Positions 10,601-18,927 of a stretch of DNA of 64,000 nt are shown piece after piece. Origin of the DNA: Henriciella sp. GTDB lineage: Bacteria; Pseudomonadota; Alphaproteobacteria; Caulobacterales; Hyphomonadaceae. Positions within the stretch are counted from its first letter, which is position 1. Each line of letters opens with the position of its first letter. The notes beneath the pieces were generated by a model. It was not told the DNA's origin. It saw only the letters and a program-made list of their open reading frames with translations, and ran no database searches. Where the stretch lies: positions 1 to 64,000 of the forward strand of contig JABSPZ010000012.1 in the NCBI GenBank assembly GCA_013213785.1. Direction: 5' to 3'. The position numbers and the translations under genes are program-made.

Positions 10601-10731
10601 TACATGTTGATGTGGCGATGCGTGGGCTCGGCACAGGCGCTTGCGGACCGGATGCGCTGCCACAGTATCGGGTCGGGCCGGGCACATACGCTTTCCGGTG
10701 GATGCTCCAAGCAGTCTCTGGCGAGGCTTAG
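7612..10731 (+). CDS. GH2 beta-galactosidase (LacZ type)
   Basis: 1039-residue retaining glycoside hydrolase of the long LacZ form. GTG 7612 is chosen as start because AGGAGGG sits at 7601-7607 and the protein then opens with the family-like stretch before ASPWRMSLDGDWRF; an in-frame ATG at 7543 has no ribosome-binding site. Domains in order: sugar-binding jelly roll, immunoglobulin-like sandwich, TIM barrel, second sandwich, and the C-terminal beta-gal small chain domain (WRAPTDND... to the end). The acid/base is E466 in SLGNEAGHGP and the nucleophile E556 in LCEFSHAMGNS, equivalent to E461 and E537 of E. coli LacZ. There is no signal peptide, so it acts in the cytoplasm on imported galactosides. 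Its last 4 bases overlap the convergent ScfR-like gene. Confidence 0.95.
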   Translation: MSSLPLPLSQLFHPGLTSLGRLEARASIQAFPDEASLQTGASPWRMSLDGDWRFQFTGRPSEAHADWTASDTSQAPWRDIKVPGVWTRQDTGDLPHYANWQMPFDCQKPPNVPQDNPTGLYRRSITVPEAWQDRNTVLHIGGFESQALVWCNQVFIGMAKDSRLPSEFDLSEALRPGENELAIMVIRWCDATWIEDQDHWNHGGLHRSVWIESRGATHLSDLVVETDFDAETSLGKASVRAMVDGDSAGWSVHARLEAPGTAAVITNADAPVDQFDISLPAAQQWAQSFAFEAYAASLELQLSNAAPWSAEQPYRYRLITELRDPTRMVKEVHETWIGFTRIETEERRLRVNGRSVVLIGVNRHDHHPENGKTCSREDIRAELLTMKRHNINAIRTAHYPNDPALLDLADELGFYVIDEANVECHARWTEVSHLPEFLPAIVERTTRMIARDRNHPCIIAWSLGNEAGHGPAHDAAAAAARHLDPTRFVHYEGAVSQRFSFPFGSSPETTQQPPSANERASTDVVCPMYPPIDHIVDWARWAEQTKADDRPLILCEFSHAMGNSNGSLNAYVDAFFDEPALAGGFVWDWRDQGLAETDDQGRFYWAYGGHYGDEPNDANFNINGLVGPDGVPHPALREYMWAARPVTSELTEQRKLRVSNRRAFQDTSDLEMRWHLLKNGEAVESGQNAVMVAPASSIEIDLPVRSDLASSGDWHLDISWHLREDCAWVGAGHKVAWDQVSLQTEAQPSVETRPPSVDGGVFQHAGMTVTASEEGGATSISFGSDEPVSAPISLCLWRAPTDNDGGKPGSRPLFKNRTAEWVGYGLNALEVSAAVQRQISDGVLVERKWVGSDGDFAEHRSLWSVSDEAIVVDETIIIPEAWVDLPRVGLRFEIPSAYHRLDWFGLGSDESYPDRLAAQTIGRWSSTIEEQYHPYVRPQEYGAHEQCRWFQLTNTKGEGVRIRFPRPLSFTARPHNDADLNEAETLAELKPSSKTEVHVDVAMRGLGTGACGPDALPQYRVGPGTYAFRWMLQAVSGEA

Positions 10732-12173
10732 CTCTCTTTCGGTCGAACCGGCTCGAACTCATACAAGGAGATGCCGCGCGCATGCGCGTCAAACTTGAGC
10801 TTACGGTTGAGCGGTGCGTGTGCGCGAGAGGCGCAATTCTGGCGGTCGCAAAGATAACAGTTTACACCAATTGGGGTCGGCTTTTGTGAGGCTAGATCTA
10901 AGCGATCGCAATAGATGAGGCTGTCAGCATAAGCTTTGTCGCACCCAAGACCGATTGCAACCCGGGCCGGCGGTCGCCCATGATGACCGCGCGACCGATT
11001 GATTGCTTTCGAGATCGAAACATAGGTCGTATCATCCGGCATTTGGATCAACTGCGTCAGCGTTTCTCCTGGCTGTTCAAACGTCCTGTGAATGTTCCAA
11101 CGCGGGCAGGCGCCGCCGAATTTTGAGAAGTGGAACCGGCCGGCGCTGAAGCGTTTAGAAACGTTCCCCGCCGCATCAATCCGCAAGAAGAAGAACGGGA
11201 TGCCCTTGGCATCTGGCTTTTGCAGTGTGGTTAGGCGGTGGGCTGTTTGTTCGAAACTGGTGCCGAACCGGTGACTGAGAAGATCGACATCATAGCGCGT
11301 GTCTTCACAGGCTTTGAGGAACGCTTTGTAAGGCATCAACAAAGCGGCAGCGAAATAGTTGGTCAGCGAAACCCGCGCGAGGCCTCGAGCGCTATCCTCT
11401 TTAAGGCCCGACGTCTCGACAATATCCTCGATCAGGTCGCGATACTCCAGGAGGCCAAGTTGGAACGCGAGTTGGAATTGCCGTCCGGTTGGATGAAGAA
11501 GTTCTGAAATATCGATCCCGGACCGGTGCCGGTCAAAGTATGTGAAGGATGATGGCATCGCCGAGCTTGGCAACACGCGTATGCGGAGCTTGTACTTGTC
11601 TTCCAGTCTTTCCTGGATCGCTGTCTCGATATTGTTCCGGCCGGAGGTCATTTCAGCGTAGAAAGCGGAAGCCGTCTCATCCAATTCGGGGAAGTAGTTG
11701 CTTTGTTCGTGCAGGAACTGCCGGACCTTCTCGACAGGGCGAGCGCTTTCTTCAAGCAACTCAACCTTCTCGCGATCGGCAAGCGGGTTGGCATCAGAGT
11801 AAGTGCTGAGCGCGAGTTCGCGGTAGCGTTCATGAAGGCGGAGGAAGCCTTTAATTGTCTCGGGGCTGGCGCCAACCAAGTCCTCAAGCTCGCTTTTCGG
11901 AACCTGTAGCTCTCCAAATACGGGATCACGCAGCGCGTTGACCAGTTCGTTGACAAGCCCTGCATCCATGTCTTGAGCGAGGTCAGCGACATTGATGTCG
12001 AACTCTTCGGCCAGCTTGAGCAAAACTGCGGCGCTCACCGGACGCTGATTTCGTTCGATCAGATTTACATAAGTGGCGGAGACATCGAGACGGCGCGCAA
12101 ACTCAGCCTGGGTCAGGCTGAGCTGGGTGCGCAGGCGCTTGATGCGCGGACCGATAATGAGCTTTTTCTTCAT
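10728..12173 (-). CDS. ScfR/RamB-like XRE-family regulator of acyl/acetate metabolism
   Basis: 481 residues from the ATG at 12173; a TTG four codons upstream is also open. Residues about 8-62 are an XRE helix-turn-helix (LSLTQAEFARRLDVSATYVNLIE). The centre carries an IrrE/ImmA-like fold region, and the C-terminus (about 330-475) is the DUF2083 short-chain fatty acyl regulator domain with CPRWNIH, GCDKAYA and a cysteine cluster CYLCDRQNC. Family members (RamB of Corynebacterium, ScfR-type proteins) control isocitrate lyase, malate synthase or propionyl-CoA genes and may sense acyl-CoA. That fits here exactly: it is transcribed divergently from aceB and aceA, with repeated TTACA boxes in the shared gap. 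The effector is inferred. The 3' end interlocks with the GH2 gene stop. Confidence 0.92.
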   Translation of the reverse strand: MKKKLIIGPRIKRLRTQLSLTQAEFARRLDVSATYVNLIERNQRPVSAAVLLKLAEEFDINVADLAQDMDAGLVNELVNALRDPVFGELQVPKSELEDLVGASPETIKGFLRLHERYRELALSTYSDANPLADREKVELLEESARPVEKVRQFLHEQSNYFPELDETASAFYAEMTSGRNNIETAIQERLEDKYKLRIRVLPSSAMPSSFTYFDRHRSGIDISELLHPTGRQFQLAFQLGLLEYRDLIEDIVETSGLKEDSARGLARVSLTNYFAAALLMPYKAFLKACEDTRYDVDLLSHRFGTSFEQTAHRLTTLQKPDAKGIPFFFLRIDAAGNVSKRFSAGRFHFSKFGGACPRWNIHRTFEQPGETLTQLIQMPDDTTYVSISKAINRSRGHHGRPPARVAIGLGCDKAYADSLIYCDRLDLASQKPTPIGVNCYLCDRQNCASRAHAPLNRKLKFDAHARGISLYEFEPVRPKES

Positions 12174-12185
12174 GCACCGAGACAA

Positions 12186-12303
12186 TTACAACATTTACAA
12201 ACATTACATACTGAAATTTACATAACAAACAATGAAACCCAATAGATATAGGGTTGGTATGGACGTGGCACGGGTTTTGTAAATAGAAGGGGAAGTTACA
12301 AAA
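12186..12303. promoter_or_regulatory. Candidate operator array for the ScfR-like regulator (TTACA boxes)
   Basis: The gap between the regulator and aceB is AT-rich and carries TTACA at 12186, 12195 and 12204 (exact 9-base spacing) and again at 12218. Near aceB there is a perfect 8-bp inverted repeat, TTTTGTAA (12275-12282) and TTACAAAA (12296-12303), with 13 bases between, ending just before the CAGGAG ribosome-binding site. The repeated unit and its position suggest binding sites for the divergent regulator, autoregulation on one side and shunt control on the other. Binding is inferred; the repeats are seen. Confidence 0.6.
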
Positions 12304-12316
12304 TCAGGAGTACGTC

Positions 12317-13975
12317 ATGTCTGGCACGCTAATCCAAGATGCGGTTAAAGCCGCGAAGCAAACCCCACGACACCGCCGCCCCGCGGAAGTGGTTGGTACT
12401 GTGCCGCCAGAGTATGAGCGCGTTCTTACGCATCGCGCGCTTCTCTTCGTTGCGGATCTTGAGCGCCGGTTTGGCGGACAGCGTAAAATCCTGTTGGAAA
12501 ATCGCAAATTGGCACAGATGCGTTTCGACGATGGCGAAATGCCGAGCTTCCCGCTCGAAACGGAACACATCCGTAAATCCGTTTGGGAAGTCGCGCCGGT
12601 TCCAAAAGCGCTGCAGGACCGCCGCGTAGAGATTACCGGTCCTGTCGACCGTAAGATGATGATCAACGCGCTGAATTCCGGCGCTAAGATGTTCATGGCG
12701 GACTTTGAAGACGCCTCATCACCAACCTTCTCCAATATGGTTGAAGGTCAGGCGAACATGATCGATTACGCCGCCGGTAACCTGGCATTTGATGATGAAG
12801 CACGCGGTAAGTCATACCGTCTGAACGACGAGACCGCGACCATGTTGGTGCGCCCACGCGGCTGGCACCTAGAAGAAGCACACGTCACAGTCGACGGTCA
12901 GCCAATGTCTGCCAGCCTCTTCGATTTTGGATTGCACATTTTCCACAATGGCAAAGCTCTGATGGAGCAGGAAAAAGGGCCGTTCTACTACCTGCCGAAA
13001 ATGGAGAATTATCAGGAGGCGCGCCTCTGGAATGATGTCTTCAACTTCGCGCAAGCCGCGCTCGGTATCCCGAACGGCACAATCAAATCGACGGTTCTGA
13101 TCGAAACGCTTCCAGCCGCATTCCAGATGGATGAGATCCTATACGTGATGCGCAATCACATTGTCGGCCTGAACTGTGGCCGTTGGGATTATATCTTCAG
13201 CTACATCAAAACGCTGCGTAATCACCCAGAATATGTCCTGCCGGATCGCGCGCAGGTCGGAATGGATCGCGCTTTCTTGAAAGCGTACTCGCTGAAGCTG
13301 ATCCAAACCTGTCACCGTCGCCGAGCCCATGCGATGGGCGGTATGGCCGCACAAATCCCGGTCAAAGGCGACGAGGCAGCGAATACTGCCGCGTTCGATA
13401 AAGTCCGCGCTGACAAGAAGCGTGAAGCGCAACAGGGCCACGATGGCACTTGGGTCGCTCACCCAGATCTGGTCCCGGTCGCTATGGAAGTGTTCGACGC
13501 TGAAATGCCAAATGCCAACCAGGTTCTGAGCCAGCGCCAATTCCCGAACATCACCGAAGAGTCGCTGCTGACGCCTCATACGGGCGACGTGACTGAGGCT
13601 GGTATTCGGACGAATATCTCAGTCGGTATCGAATACACCGCTGCATGGCTACGTGGCCGCGGCGCTGTGCCGATTCATAACCTGATGGAAGATGCTGCGA
13701 CGGCGGAGATCTCTCGTAGCCAGCTTTGGCAGTGGCTCACCCACGGCACCGAATACAAGAAAGCAGACGGATCGTCTGAAGTGTTCACGGCTGCCGCGTT
13801 CGATGCGCTGCTTAGTGATGAGCTTGGCAAGATCAAAGCGACGCTCGGCGACAATGCCTATGCTGAGGGTCGCTACCCAGAAGCCACGGAAGTGTTTGTC
13901 CAAACCGCGACTGGCGATCAGCTCGCCGACTTCCTGACCCTACCAGCCTATGACGTCCTTCGCGGCGCCAACTAA
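12317..13975 (+). CDS. aceB: Malate synthase A
   Basis: 552 residues, the length of the A-type enzyme, which condenses glyoxylate with acetyl-CoA to malate, the second step of the glyoxylate shunt. Visible marks: FMADFEDASSPTF for magnesium binding near residue 130, VRPRGWHLEE near 178, YLPKMEN near 225, GRWDYIFSY near 290 and MEDAATAEISRSQLWQW near 460 with the catalytic Asp/Glu region. CAGGAG lies 8 bases before the ATG. It is first in a two-gene unit with isocitrate lyase 47 bases downstream, the order expected for acetate- and fatty-acid-grown bacteria. The candidate operator TTTTGTAA/TTACAAAA sits directly upstream. Confidence 0.97.
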   Translation: MSGTLIQDAVKAAKQTPRHRRPAEVVGTVPPEYERVLTHRALLFVADLERRFGGQRKILLENRKLAQMRFDDGEMPSFPLETEHIRKSVWEVAPVPKALQDRRVEITGPVDRKMMINALNSGAKMFMADFEDASSPTFSNMVEGQANMIDYAAGNLAFDDEARGKSYRLNDETATMLVRPRGWHLEEAHVTVDGQPMSASLFDFGLHIFHNGKALMEQEKGPFYYLPKMENYQEARLWNDVFNFAQAALGIPNGTIKSTVLIETLPAAFQMDEILYVMRNHIVGLNCGRWDYIFSYIKTLRNHPEYVLPDRAQVGMDRAFLKAYSLKLIQTCHRRRAHAMGGMAAQIPVKGDEAANTAAFDKVRADKKREAQQGHDGTWVAHPDLVPVAMEVFDAEMPNANQVLSQRQFPNITEESLLTPHTGDVTEAGIRTNISVGIEYTAAWLRGRGAVPIHNLMEDAATAEISRSQLWQWLTHGTEYKKADGSSEVFTAAAFDALLSDELGKIKATLGDNAYAEGRYPEATEVFVQTATGDQLADFLTLPAYDVLRGAN

Positions 13976-14022
13976 CCCCCAACAGACCCAAGACACTAGT
14001 AGAATTAGACGAGGATAGAACC

Positions 14023-15648
14023 ATGACCCAACGTCCAACTTACAGCCAGCTGATGGAAGAAACCCTGAAGCGCTACCCTGAAGGTCGCACAAAGGCCGGC
14101 ATCAGCGTCGAAGATGTTGTTCAGCTCAAGATCCAGAACACTTACAATACGCATCTCGATATTGCGAAAGCGATGTCTGGTGTGATGCGCGAAGACATGG
14201 CGGCTTATGAAGCGGACTCTTCAAAGTTCACCCAGTCACTCGGTTGCTGGTCGGGCTTCCACGCGCACCAGAAAATCAAAGCGGTGAAGCGCATGCGCGG
14301 CACAGCAAAAGGCACTTACATCTATCTCTCGGGTTGGATGGTTGCTGGTCTTCGCAACAGCTTCGGCCACCTGCCGGATCAGTCCATGCACGAAAAAACC
14401 GCTGTGACCGATCTGATCAAAGAGATCTATACATCTCTTCGCCAAGCCGACGAGGTCGCTCTGAACGACCTGTTCCAAGAGCTGAACGCGGCGAAAGAGT
14501 CTGGCGCTGATCAGTCTACTTTGGATGAAATCATCTACCGCATCGACACGTTCGAAAGCCACGTTGTGCCGATCATTGCCGACATCGATGCTGGCTTTGG
14601 TAACGAGCACGCGACTTACTTGCTTGCGAAAGAGCTCATTCTTGCTGGTGCTTGCTGCCTGCAGATCGAGAACCAAGTATCTGACGCGAAACAGTGTGGT
14701 CACCAGGATGGTAAAGTTACAGTCCCACGCGAAGACTTCATCACGAAGCTCCGCGCATGCCGTATGGCGTTTGAGGAGCTCGGCGTTGACGAAGGTGTTA
14801 TCGTTGCGCGTACAGACAGCCTGGGTGCTGGCCTGACGCAGAAAATCCCGGTCTCGCAAGAGCCAGGCGATCACGCCGCAGAGTACATCAAATGGGTTGA
14901 AACCGAAGAGGTCACCGATGCGAACCCGCTCAAAGAAGGCGAAGTCGCGCTGATGCGTGACGGCAAGGTTGCGCGCCCTGTGCGGATGCCGAACGGTCTC
15001 TATAAGTTCAAAGACAATACGGGTCGCGAGCGCGTGATCGAAGACTGTATCAGCTCACTACGTGATGGCGGTGCGGATCTTCTTTGGATCGAAACAGCGA
15101 CGCCAAACGTCGACGAGATTGCTTCTATGGTGAATGCGATCCGCGAAGTCGTTCCAAATGCGAAGCTGACTTACAACAACTCACCGAGCTTCAACTGGAC
15201 GCTGAACCTGCGTAAACAAGTTCGTGAGCAGTGGATTGCTGAAGGGAAAATCGCGGAAGGCGATTACCCAGAAGGTAACGCGCTGATGTCGTCTAAGCTC
15301 GACGAGACAGAACTCGGCCTTGAAGCGGATGCGCGTCTGCAAAGCTTCCAGACAGACATCTCGGCGCGCGCCGGTGTGTTCCACAACTTGATCACACTGC
15401 CGACCTTCCACCTTACGGCGAAGGGGATGGATGAGCTTTCAAATGGCTACTTCGGTGACGAGAAGATGCTTGCTTACGTCAAGAACGTTCAGCGTGAAGA
15501 GATCCGCCGTGGCGTCTCCGCGGTGAAGCACCAGCACGAAGTTGGCTCTGATCTTGGCGATACGTTCAAAGAAATGGTTGGCGGAGATCGCGCGCTGAAA
15601 GCGGGCGGAGCTCACAACACCATGAACCAGTTTGAAGCAGCAGAATAA
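14023..15648 (+). CDS. aceA: Isocitrate lyase (long form)
   Basis: 541 residues. Cleaves isocitrate to succinate and glyoxylate, bypassing the two decarboxylations of the TCA cycle. The active-site loop is KQCGHQDGK with catalytic Cys225, in place of the KKCGH(M/L)GGK of the E. coli-type enzyme; this motif and the length of about 540 residues match the longer Pseudomonas/mycobacterial AceA2-type subgroup. FGNEHATY and WLARTD-like VARTDSLGA motifs are also present. A GAGGATAGAACC leader supplies a weak ribosome-binding site. It forms a unit with aceB and ends at a strong bidirectional terminator, so transcription from the aceB promoter most likely stops here. Confidence 0.97.
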   Translation: MTQRPTYSQLMEETLKRYPEGRTKAGISVEDVVQLKIQNTYNTHLDIAKAMSGVMREDMAAYEADSSKFTQSLGCWSGFHAHQKIKAVKRMRGTAKGTYIYLSGWMVAGLRNSFGHLPDQSMHEKTAVTDLIKEIYTSLRQADEVALNDLFQELNAAKESGADQSTLDEIIYRIDTFESHVVPIIADIDAGFGNEHATYLLAKELILAGACCLQIENQVSDAKQCGHQDGKVTVPREDFITKLRACRMAFEELGVDEGVIVARTDSLGAGLTQKIPVSQEPGDHAAEYIKWVETEEVTDANPLKEGEVALMRDGKVARPVRMPNGLYKFKDNTGRERVIEDCISSLRDGGADLLWIETATPNVDEIASMVNAIREVVPNAKLTYNNSPSFNWTLNLRKQVREQWIAEGKIAEGDYPEGNALMSSKLDETELGLEADARLQSFQTDISARAGVFHNLITLPTFHLTAKGMDELSNGYFGDEKMLAYVKNVQREEIRRGVSAVKHQHEVGSDLGDTFKEMVGGDRALKAGGAHNTMNQFEAAE

Positions 15649-15673
15649 GCTACAATAACGAACCCGTAAAACT

Positions 15674-15710
15674 AAAGCGCGCTGATCAATCCGATCAGCG
15701 CGCTTTCTTT
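15674..15710. terminator. Bidirectional terminator between aceA and the convergent secreted protein gene
   Basis: Perfect 14-bp inverted repeat (15674-15687 with 15693-15706) around a 5-base loop AATCC. T-rich sequence follows on the plus strand, and a T-rich tract (complement of 15665-15676) follows on the minus strand. It can therefore end both converging transcripts. Confidence 0.9.
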
Positions 15711-15738
15711 TGCCCCAAAGGCAACGCCCCCTTTGGCT

Positions 15739-16233
15739 TTATTTCAGGTCGTTCATAGCTTTCGCGACGCGCTGAAGATCTTCGCTCGAAACGTCATCAA
15801 GGACGCTCTGGCGATAGACGCGAATGCCAGCTTTTTGTTCACGCATGGTTTGCTCGAGCCGCGCATAAAAATCAGCCGAGCGTGCGTGGTACGGAAAATA
15901 GCGAGAATAGTTTCTGCGTGCGTCGCGATTGCCTCGAAGAATAACCCGCATCATCGCATCAGACGTCTCGCGCGCTTCCTCCGTCTCGCGATTTTCGAGG
16001 ATGGATTGAATCTTACGCTCTGTCGCAAACCGCTGAACACGTTTGTCGAATGCGGTTTCACGATTCTCGCCGCCGGCGATCACGCGTGGAGAAGTTCGCT
16101 CTTGGCTTGAATAGGTCTTGGACTTTCCGCCGCCATAGACGGTTACGCTCTGGGCAAAAGCAGGGGCAGATAGAAGTGCGATTGTCCCCACAAGTGCCAG
16201 TAAACGCGGGCCATTTTTGTAAGTTTGGCGCAT
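15739..16233 (-). CDS. Small secreted protein of unknown function
   Basis: 164 residues from ATG 16233, which begins a typical Sec signal peptide (MRQTYKN, then LLALVGTIALLSAPAFA, cleaved before QSVTVYG). The mature part is about 135 residues, charged, rich in Arg and Glu, and probably helical (for instance FATERKIQSILENRETEEA). I recognise no domain or catalytic motif. An in-frame start seven codons upstream is open but would add non-signal residues. It stands alone, convergent to aceA and sharing the terminator. Periplasmic localisation is the only functional statement supported. Confidence 0.8.
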   Translation of the reverse strand: MRQTYKNGPRLLALVGTIALLSAPAFAQSVTVYGGGKSKTYSSQERTSPRVIAGGENRETAFDKRVQRFATERKIQSILENRETEEARETSDAMMRVILRGNRDARRNYSRYFPYHARSADFYARLEQTMREQKAGIRVYRQSVLDDVSSEDLQRVAKAMNDLK

Positions 16234-16399
16234 GAATTCTACTCGCTTTTGCAAAGCCGTTCTGGCTTTGGTCAGCGTGAGTTTGGCAATTTATTTCGAG
16301 TTTGCAACAAATTACTGTGGTTAATACGGTTATTCCCTATTTGCGCGAGTTCGCTAGGATGTTTTTCTATTCTTTTGCTTTGCCAAGGACCTGGCCTGA

Positions 16400-17599
16400 A
16401 TGCCAAAAGTGATCATCATTGGAGGAGGGATTGGCGGGCTCACCGCGGCGCTCGCTTTCCACGCTTTTGGGTGGAAGGTTCAGGTCTTAGAGCGTGCAGC
16501 CGCGCTCACCGATATTGGTGCGGGTATTCAAATCAGTCCCAATGGAATGAAAGTTTTCCGCGCGCTCGGAGTTGAAGACCGGATTGCACGAGATTCGTTT
16601 CAGCCCGAGGCTCTAGAGATGCGGTTTGGCCGCTCTGGCAAACAGATCTTCGAAATCGAAGCGCGCCAAGCCATTATCGAACGCTGGGGCGCACCTTATT
16701 TGCACCTACACCGCGCGGACTTAATCGAGGCGCTCTCTGAGCTGCTGCAAACTCGGCAGCCAAATGCGGTGCGTTTGGGTGCGATCTGCACTCGTTATGA
16801 AAACCAAGGGCAGCGGGTCCTTGCTCATTTGAACTCGGGCGAGGTGATTGAAGGGGACTTGTTGATTGGCGCCGACGGCCTGCACTCCATTATTCGTACG
16901 CAGATGCTCGGCACTGACCAACCCGATTTCACCGGCAACACAGCTTGGCGAGCGGTCGTCCCGATGGATCAGCTGGGAGATCTTGCGCCGCCGCCCACGG
17001 CCTGCGTATGGGTAGGTCCGCGCCGTCATGCCGTCACTTATCGCCTGCGCGGCGGCACGCTCGCAAATTTTGTCGGCATCGTTGAGAGCGATACCTGGAG
17101 CTCAGAGTCATGGACAGAGCAGGGCACCAAAGCCGAGGTTTTGGCGGACTTCGAGGGCTGGCATCCCGTCGTGACAAATTTAATCGGAAAAGCGGATGCG
17201 CATTTCAAATGGGCGCTGTTTGATCGGAAACCACTTGAGACTTGGGTTGATGGGCGTGCAGTTCTATTGGGCGATGCCTGTCATCCAACACTGCCATTCC
17301 AGGCCCAGGGCGCGGTTATGGCGATTGAGGACGCTTATCTCTTGGCGAAACTCGTCTGTGACTATGCTGTAAGCGTGCCGACGGCGCTGCAATCCTATTT
17401 TGATAGTCGCCAGCCGCGCACGACTAAGGTGCAGGCCGCATCGCGCGGCAACGCGAAACTGTTTCACAAGCACACACCAATCAGCCGGGCGATGACTTAT
17501 GGTCCTATGTGGCTCGCGGGAAAACTTGTGCCGGCCGCGATCCGGTCGCGGCAAGATCCGTTTTATTCGTATGATGTACGGGAAGAGCCGCTGCGCTAA
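16400..17599 (+). CDS. FAD-dependent aromatic-ring monooxygenase family protein
   Basis: 399 residues, the size of group A flavoprotein hydroxylases such as salicylate 1-hydroxylase or 3-hydroxybenzoate 6-hydroxylase. Three FAD/NADH marks are present in order: GGGIGGLTAALAF at residues 8-20, GADGLHSIIR (DG motif) near 155, and LLGDACHPTLPFQAQG (GD motif) near 285. These enzymes use NAD(P)H and oxygen to hydroxylate an aromatic acid. No aromatic-degradation genes lie nearby, so the substrate is open. The stop codon interlocks with that of the convergent algH-like gene in a 4-base overlap. Confidence 0.9.
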   Translation: MPKVIIIGGGIGGLTAALAFHAFGWKVQVLERAAALTDIGAGIQISPNGMKVFRALGVEDRIARDSFQPEALEMRFGRSGKQIFEIEARQAIIERWGAPYLHLHRADLIEALSELLQTRQPNAVRLGAICTRYENQGQRVLAHLNSGEVIEGDLLIGADGLHSIIRTQMLGTDQPDFTGNTAWRAVVPMDQLGDLAPPPTACVWVGPRRHAVTYRLRGGTLANFVGIVESDTWSSESWTEQGTKAEVLADFEGWHPVVTNLIGKADAHFKWALFDRKPLETWVDGRAVLLGDACHPTLPFQAQGAVMAIEDAYLLAKLVCDYAVSVPTALQSYFDSRQPRTTKVQAASRGNAKLFHKHTPISRAMTYGPMWLAGKLVPAAIRSRQDPFYSYDVREEPLR

Positions 17600-18153
17600 G
17601 CGCTGCCACCGGTCATATGCAGGTGCGCGGGATCAATCCCGATCATGCCCAATGTTTGTTCCCATTTTTTAGAATGCGCCGACCCGAATATGATGTCTTC
17701 GTGCGGGTCTGACACCAACCAAGCATGTTCAGAGAGCTCATGCTCGAGCTGACCTGGTCCCCAACCGGCATAACCAAGTGCCATCGTCGCCTGGAGTGGC
17801 GCGCCCTCTGTGGCCATCGCGCGCAGCACGTCGCGCGTCGCGGTCATTGAGAAGTCTTCGTCCACTTCAACCGTTGCGCCGTCGCTAAAGTAATCTGTGG
17901 AGTGCACGACAAATCCGCGATCGGTTCCGACGGGGCCGCCGTTTAGGACATATGTGTCGGGCAGCTGAATATTCTGCTCGATGCCGAGCTGGGTGAAAAG
18001 TTCTGGCAGCGTGAGATCATCGATGGGGTTATTCAGGACCAGTCCCATCGTATAGTCTTCGCTATGTGCGCAGACCAAGATCACCGAACGATTGAATCGC
18101 GGGTCGCCAATGCCAGGCATCGCGATGAGCAGTTTTCCGGTCAAATCTTGCAC
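17596..18153 (-). CDS. YqgE/AlgH family protein (UPF0301)
   Basis: 185 residues, the family's usual length. Diagnostic stretches are GKLLIAMPGIGDPRFNRSVI at the N-terminus, MGLVLNNPID, VLNGGPVG and GYAGWGPGQLEHEL. The family is widespread in proteobacteria; the molecular role is unsettled, with early links to alginate regulation in Pseudomonas and no proven activity. It is cytoplasmic with no signal peptide. It is monocistronic here, between a convergent monooxygenase and a divergent peroxiredoxin gene. Identification is secure, function is not. Confidence 0.94.
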   Translation of the reverse strand: MQDLTGKLLIAMPGIGDPRFNRSVILVCAHSEDYTMGLVLNNPIDDLTLPELFTQLGIEQNIQLPDTYVLNGGPVGTDRGFVVHSTDYFSDGATVEVDEDFSMTATRDVLRAMATEGAPLQATMALGYAGWGPGQLEHELSEHAWLVSDPHEDIIFGSAHSKKWEQTLGMIGIDPAHLHMTGGSA

Positions 18154-18271
18154 GCATTTTCTCCTTCAACATGGATGACGCTACTTCACCTCGAAAATTT
18201 GGCAAGCTTTTGTCATTGCGGGCAAGCTGTAGCGGATTATGTAGAAGGCGAAGATCACAGGAGACCCTTCG

Positions 18272-18754
18272 ATGACGATTTCAGTAGGTGATAAACTACC
18301 CGAGGCAACCTTTATGGAAATGACTGCTAACGGGCCTGAACCAGTATCCACCGCAGATGTGTTCGCGGGCAAAACGGTGGCTCTTTTTGCTGTCCCAGGC
18401 GCTTACACGCCGACATGCTCCGCCAAACATTTGCCGGGCTTCGTTGAGAAGCAAGGCGACCTCGCAGCCAAAGGTATCGATGATATCGTATGTACCTCTG
18501 TGAACGATGTGTTCGTGATGGGCGCATGGGGCAAAGACAACGGCGTCGACGGCAAAGTTCGCATGCTCGCAGACGGCAACGGAACCTTTGCCGCGGCGCT
18601 CGGTCTCGAGATGGACGGCAGCGGCTTTGGCATGGGACAGCGCTCGCAGCGTTACTCCATGATTGTCAAAGACGGCACTGTAGCAGAACTAAACGTTGAG
18701 CAAGGTGGCGGCTTTGAAGTTTCGAGCGCAGACTATCTGTTAGGTCAGCTCTAG
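18272..18754 (+). CDS. Peroxiredoxin (Prx5-type, redoxin family)
   Basis: 160-residue thiol peroxidase. The peroxidatic cysteine is C49 in PGAYTPTC, the Prx5 form of the active site (PxxxTxxC); Arg in GQRSQRYSM near residue 125 completes the site. C74 is a second cysteine but not at the normal resolving position, so reduction probably uses glutathione/glutaredoxin or thioredoxin directly. It reduces hydrogen peroxide and organic hydroperoxides in the cytoplasm. AGGAGACC precedes the ATG. It stands alone, divergent from the AlgH-type gene; no OxyR site was searched for. Confidence 0.95.
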   Translation: MTISVGDKLPEATFMEMTANGPEPVSTADVFAGKTVALFAVPGAYTPTCSAKHLPGFVEKQGDLAAKGIDDIVCTSVNDVFVMGAWGKDNGVDGKVRMLADGNGTFAAALGLEMDGSGFGMGQRSQRYSMIVKDGTVAELNVEQGGGFEVSSADYLLGQL

Positions 18755-18927
18755 GGGCTGAATTCAAATACCTGTTTCTTTTTGAAACGCTTGATCAGAG
18801 TTTCGTAACGGAATCGGGCGACAACGGCGTGTTTCCATGGGAAATACGCTGTTTTTCGATGAATTATTATTGAAAAACGACAAATGTCTTCCCATGTGAA
18901 TGATGGTTCAATTCAGGGAGGACCCTT

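Noticed and set aside
14236-14874. Minus-strand open frame of 212 codons inside isocitrate lyase
   Set aside because: Antisense shadow; aceA has its catalytic Cys225 motif in this span.
18851-18878. GTTTTTC/GAAAAAC hairpin as a terminator after the peroxiredoxin gene
   Set aside because: Long 14-base AT-rich loop and no T-run; it may be chance in an AT-rich promoter region.
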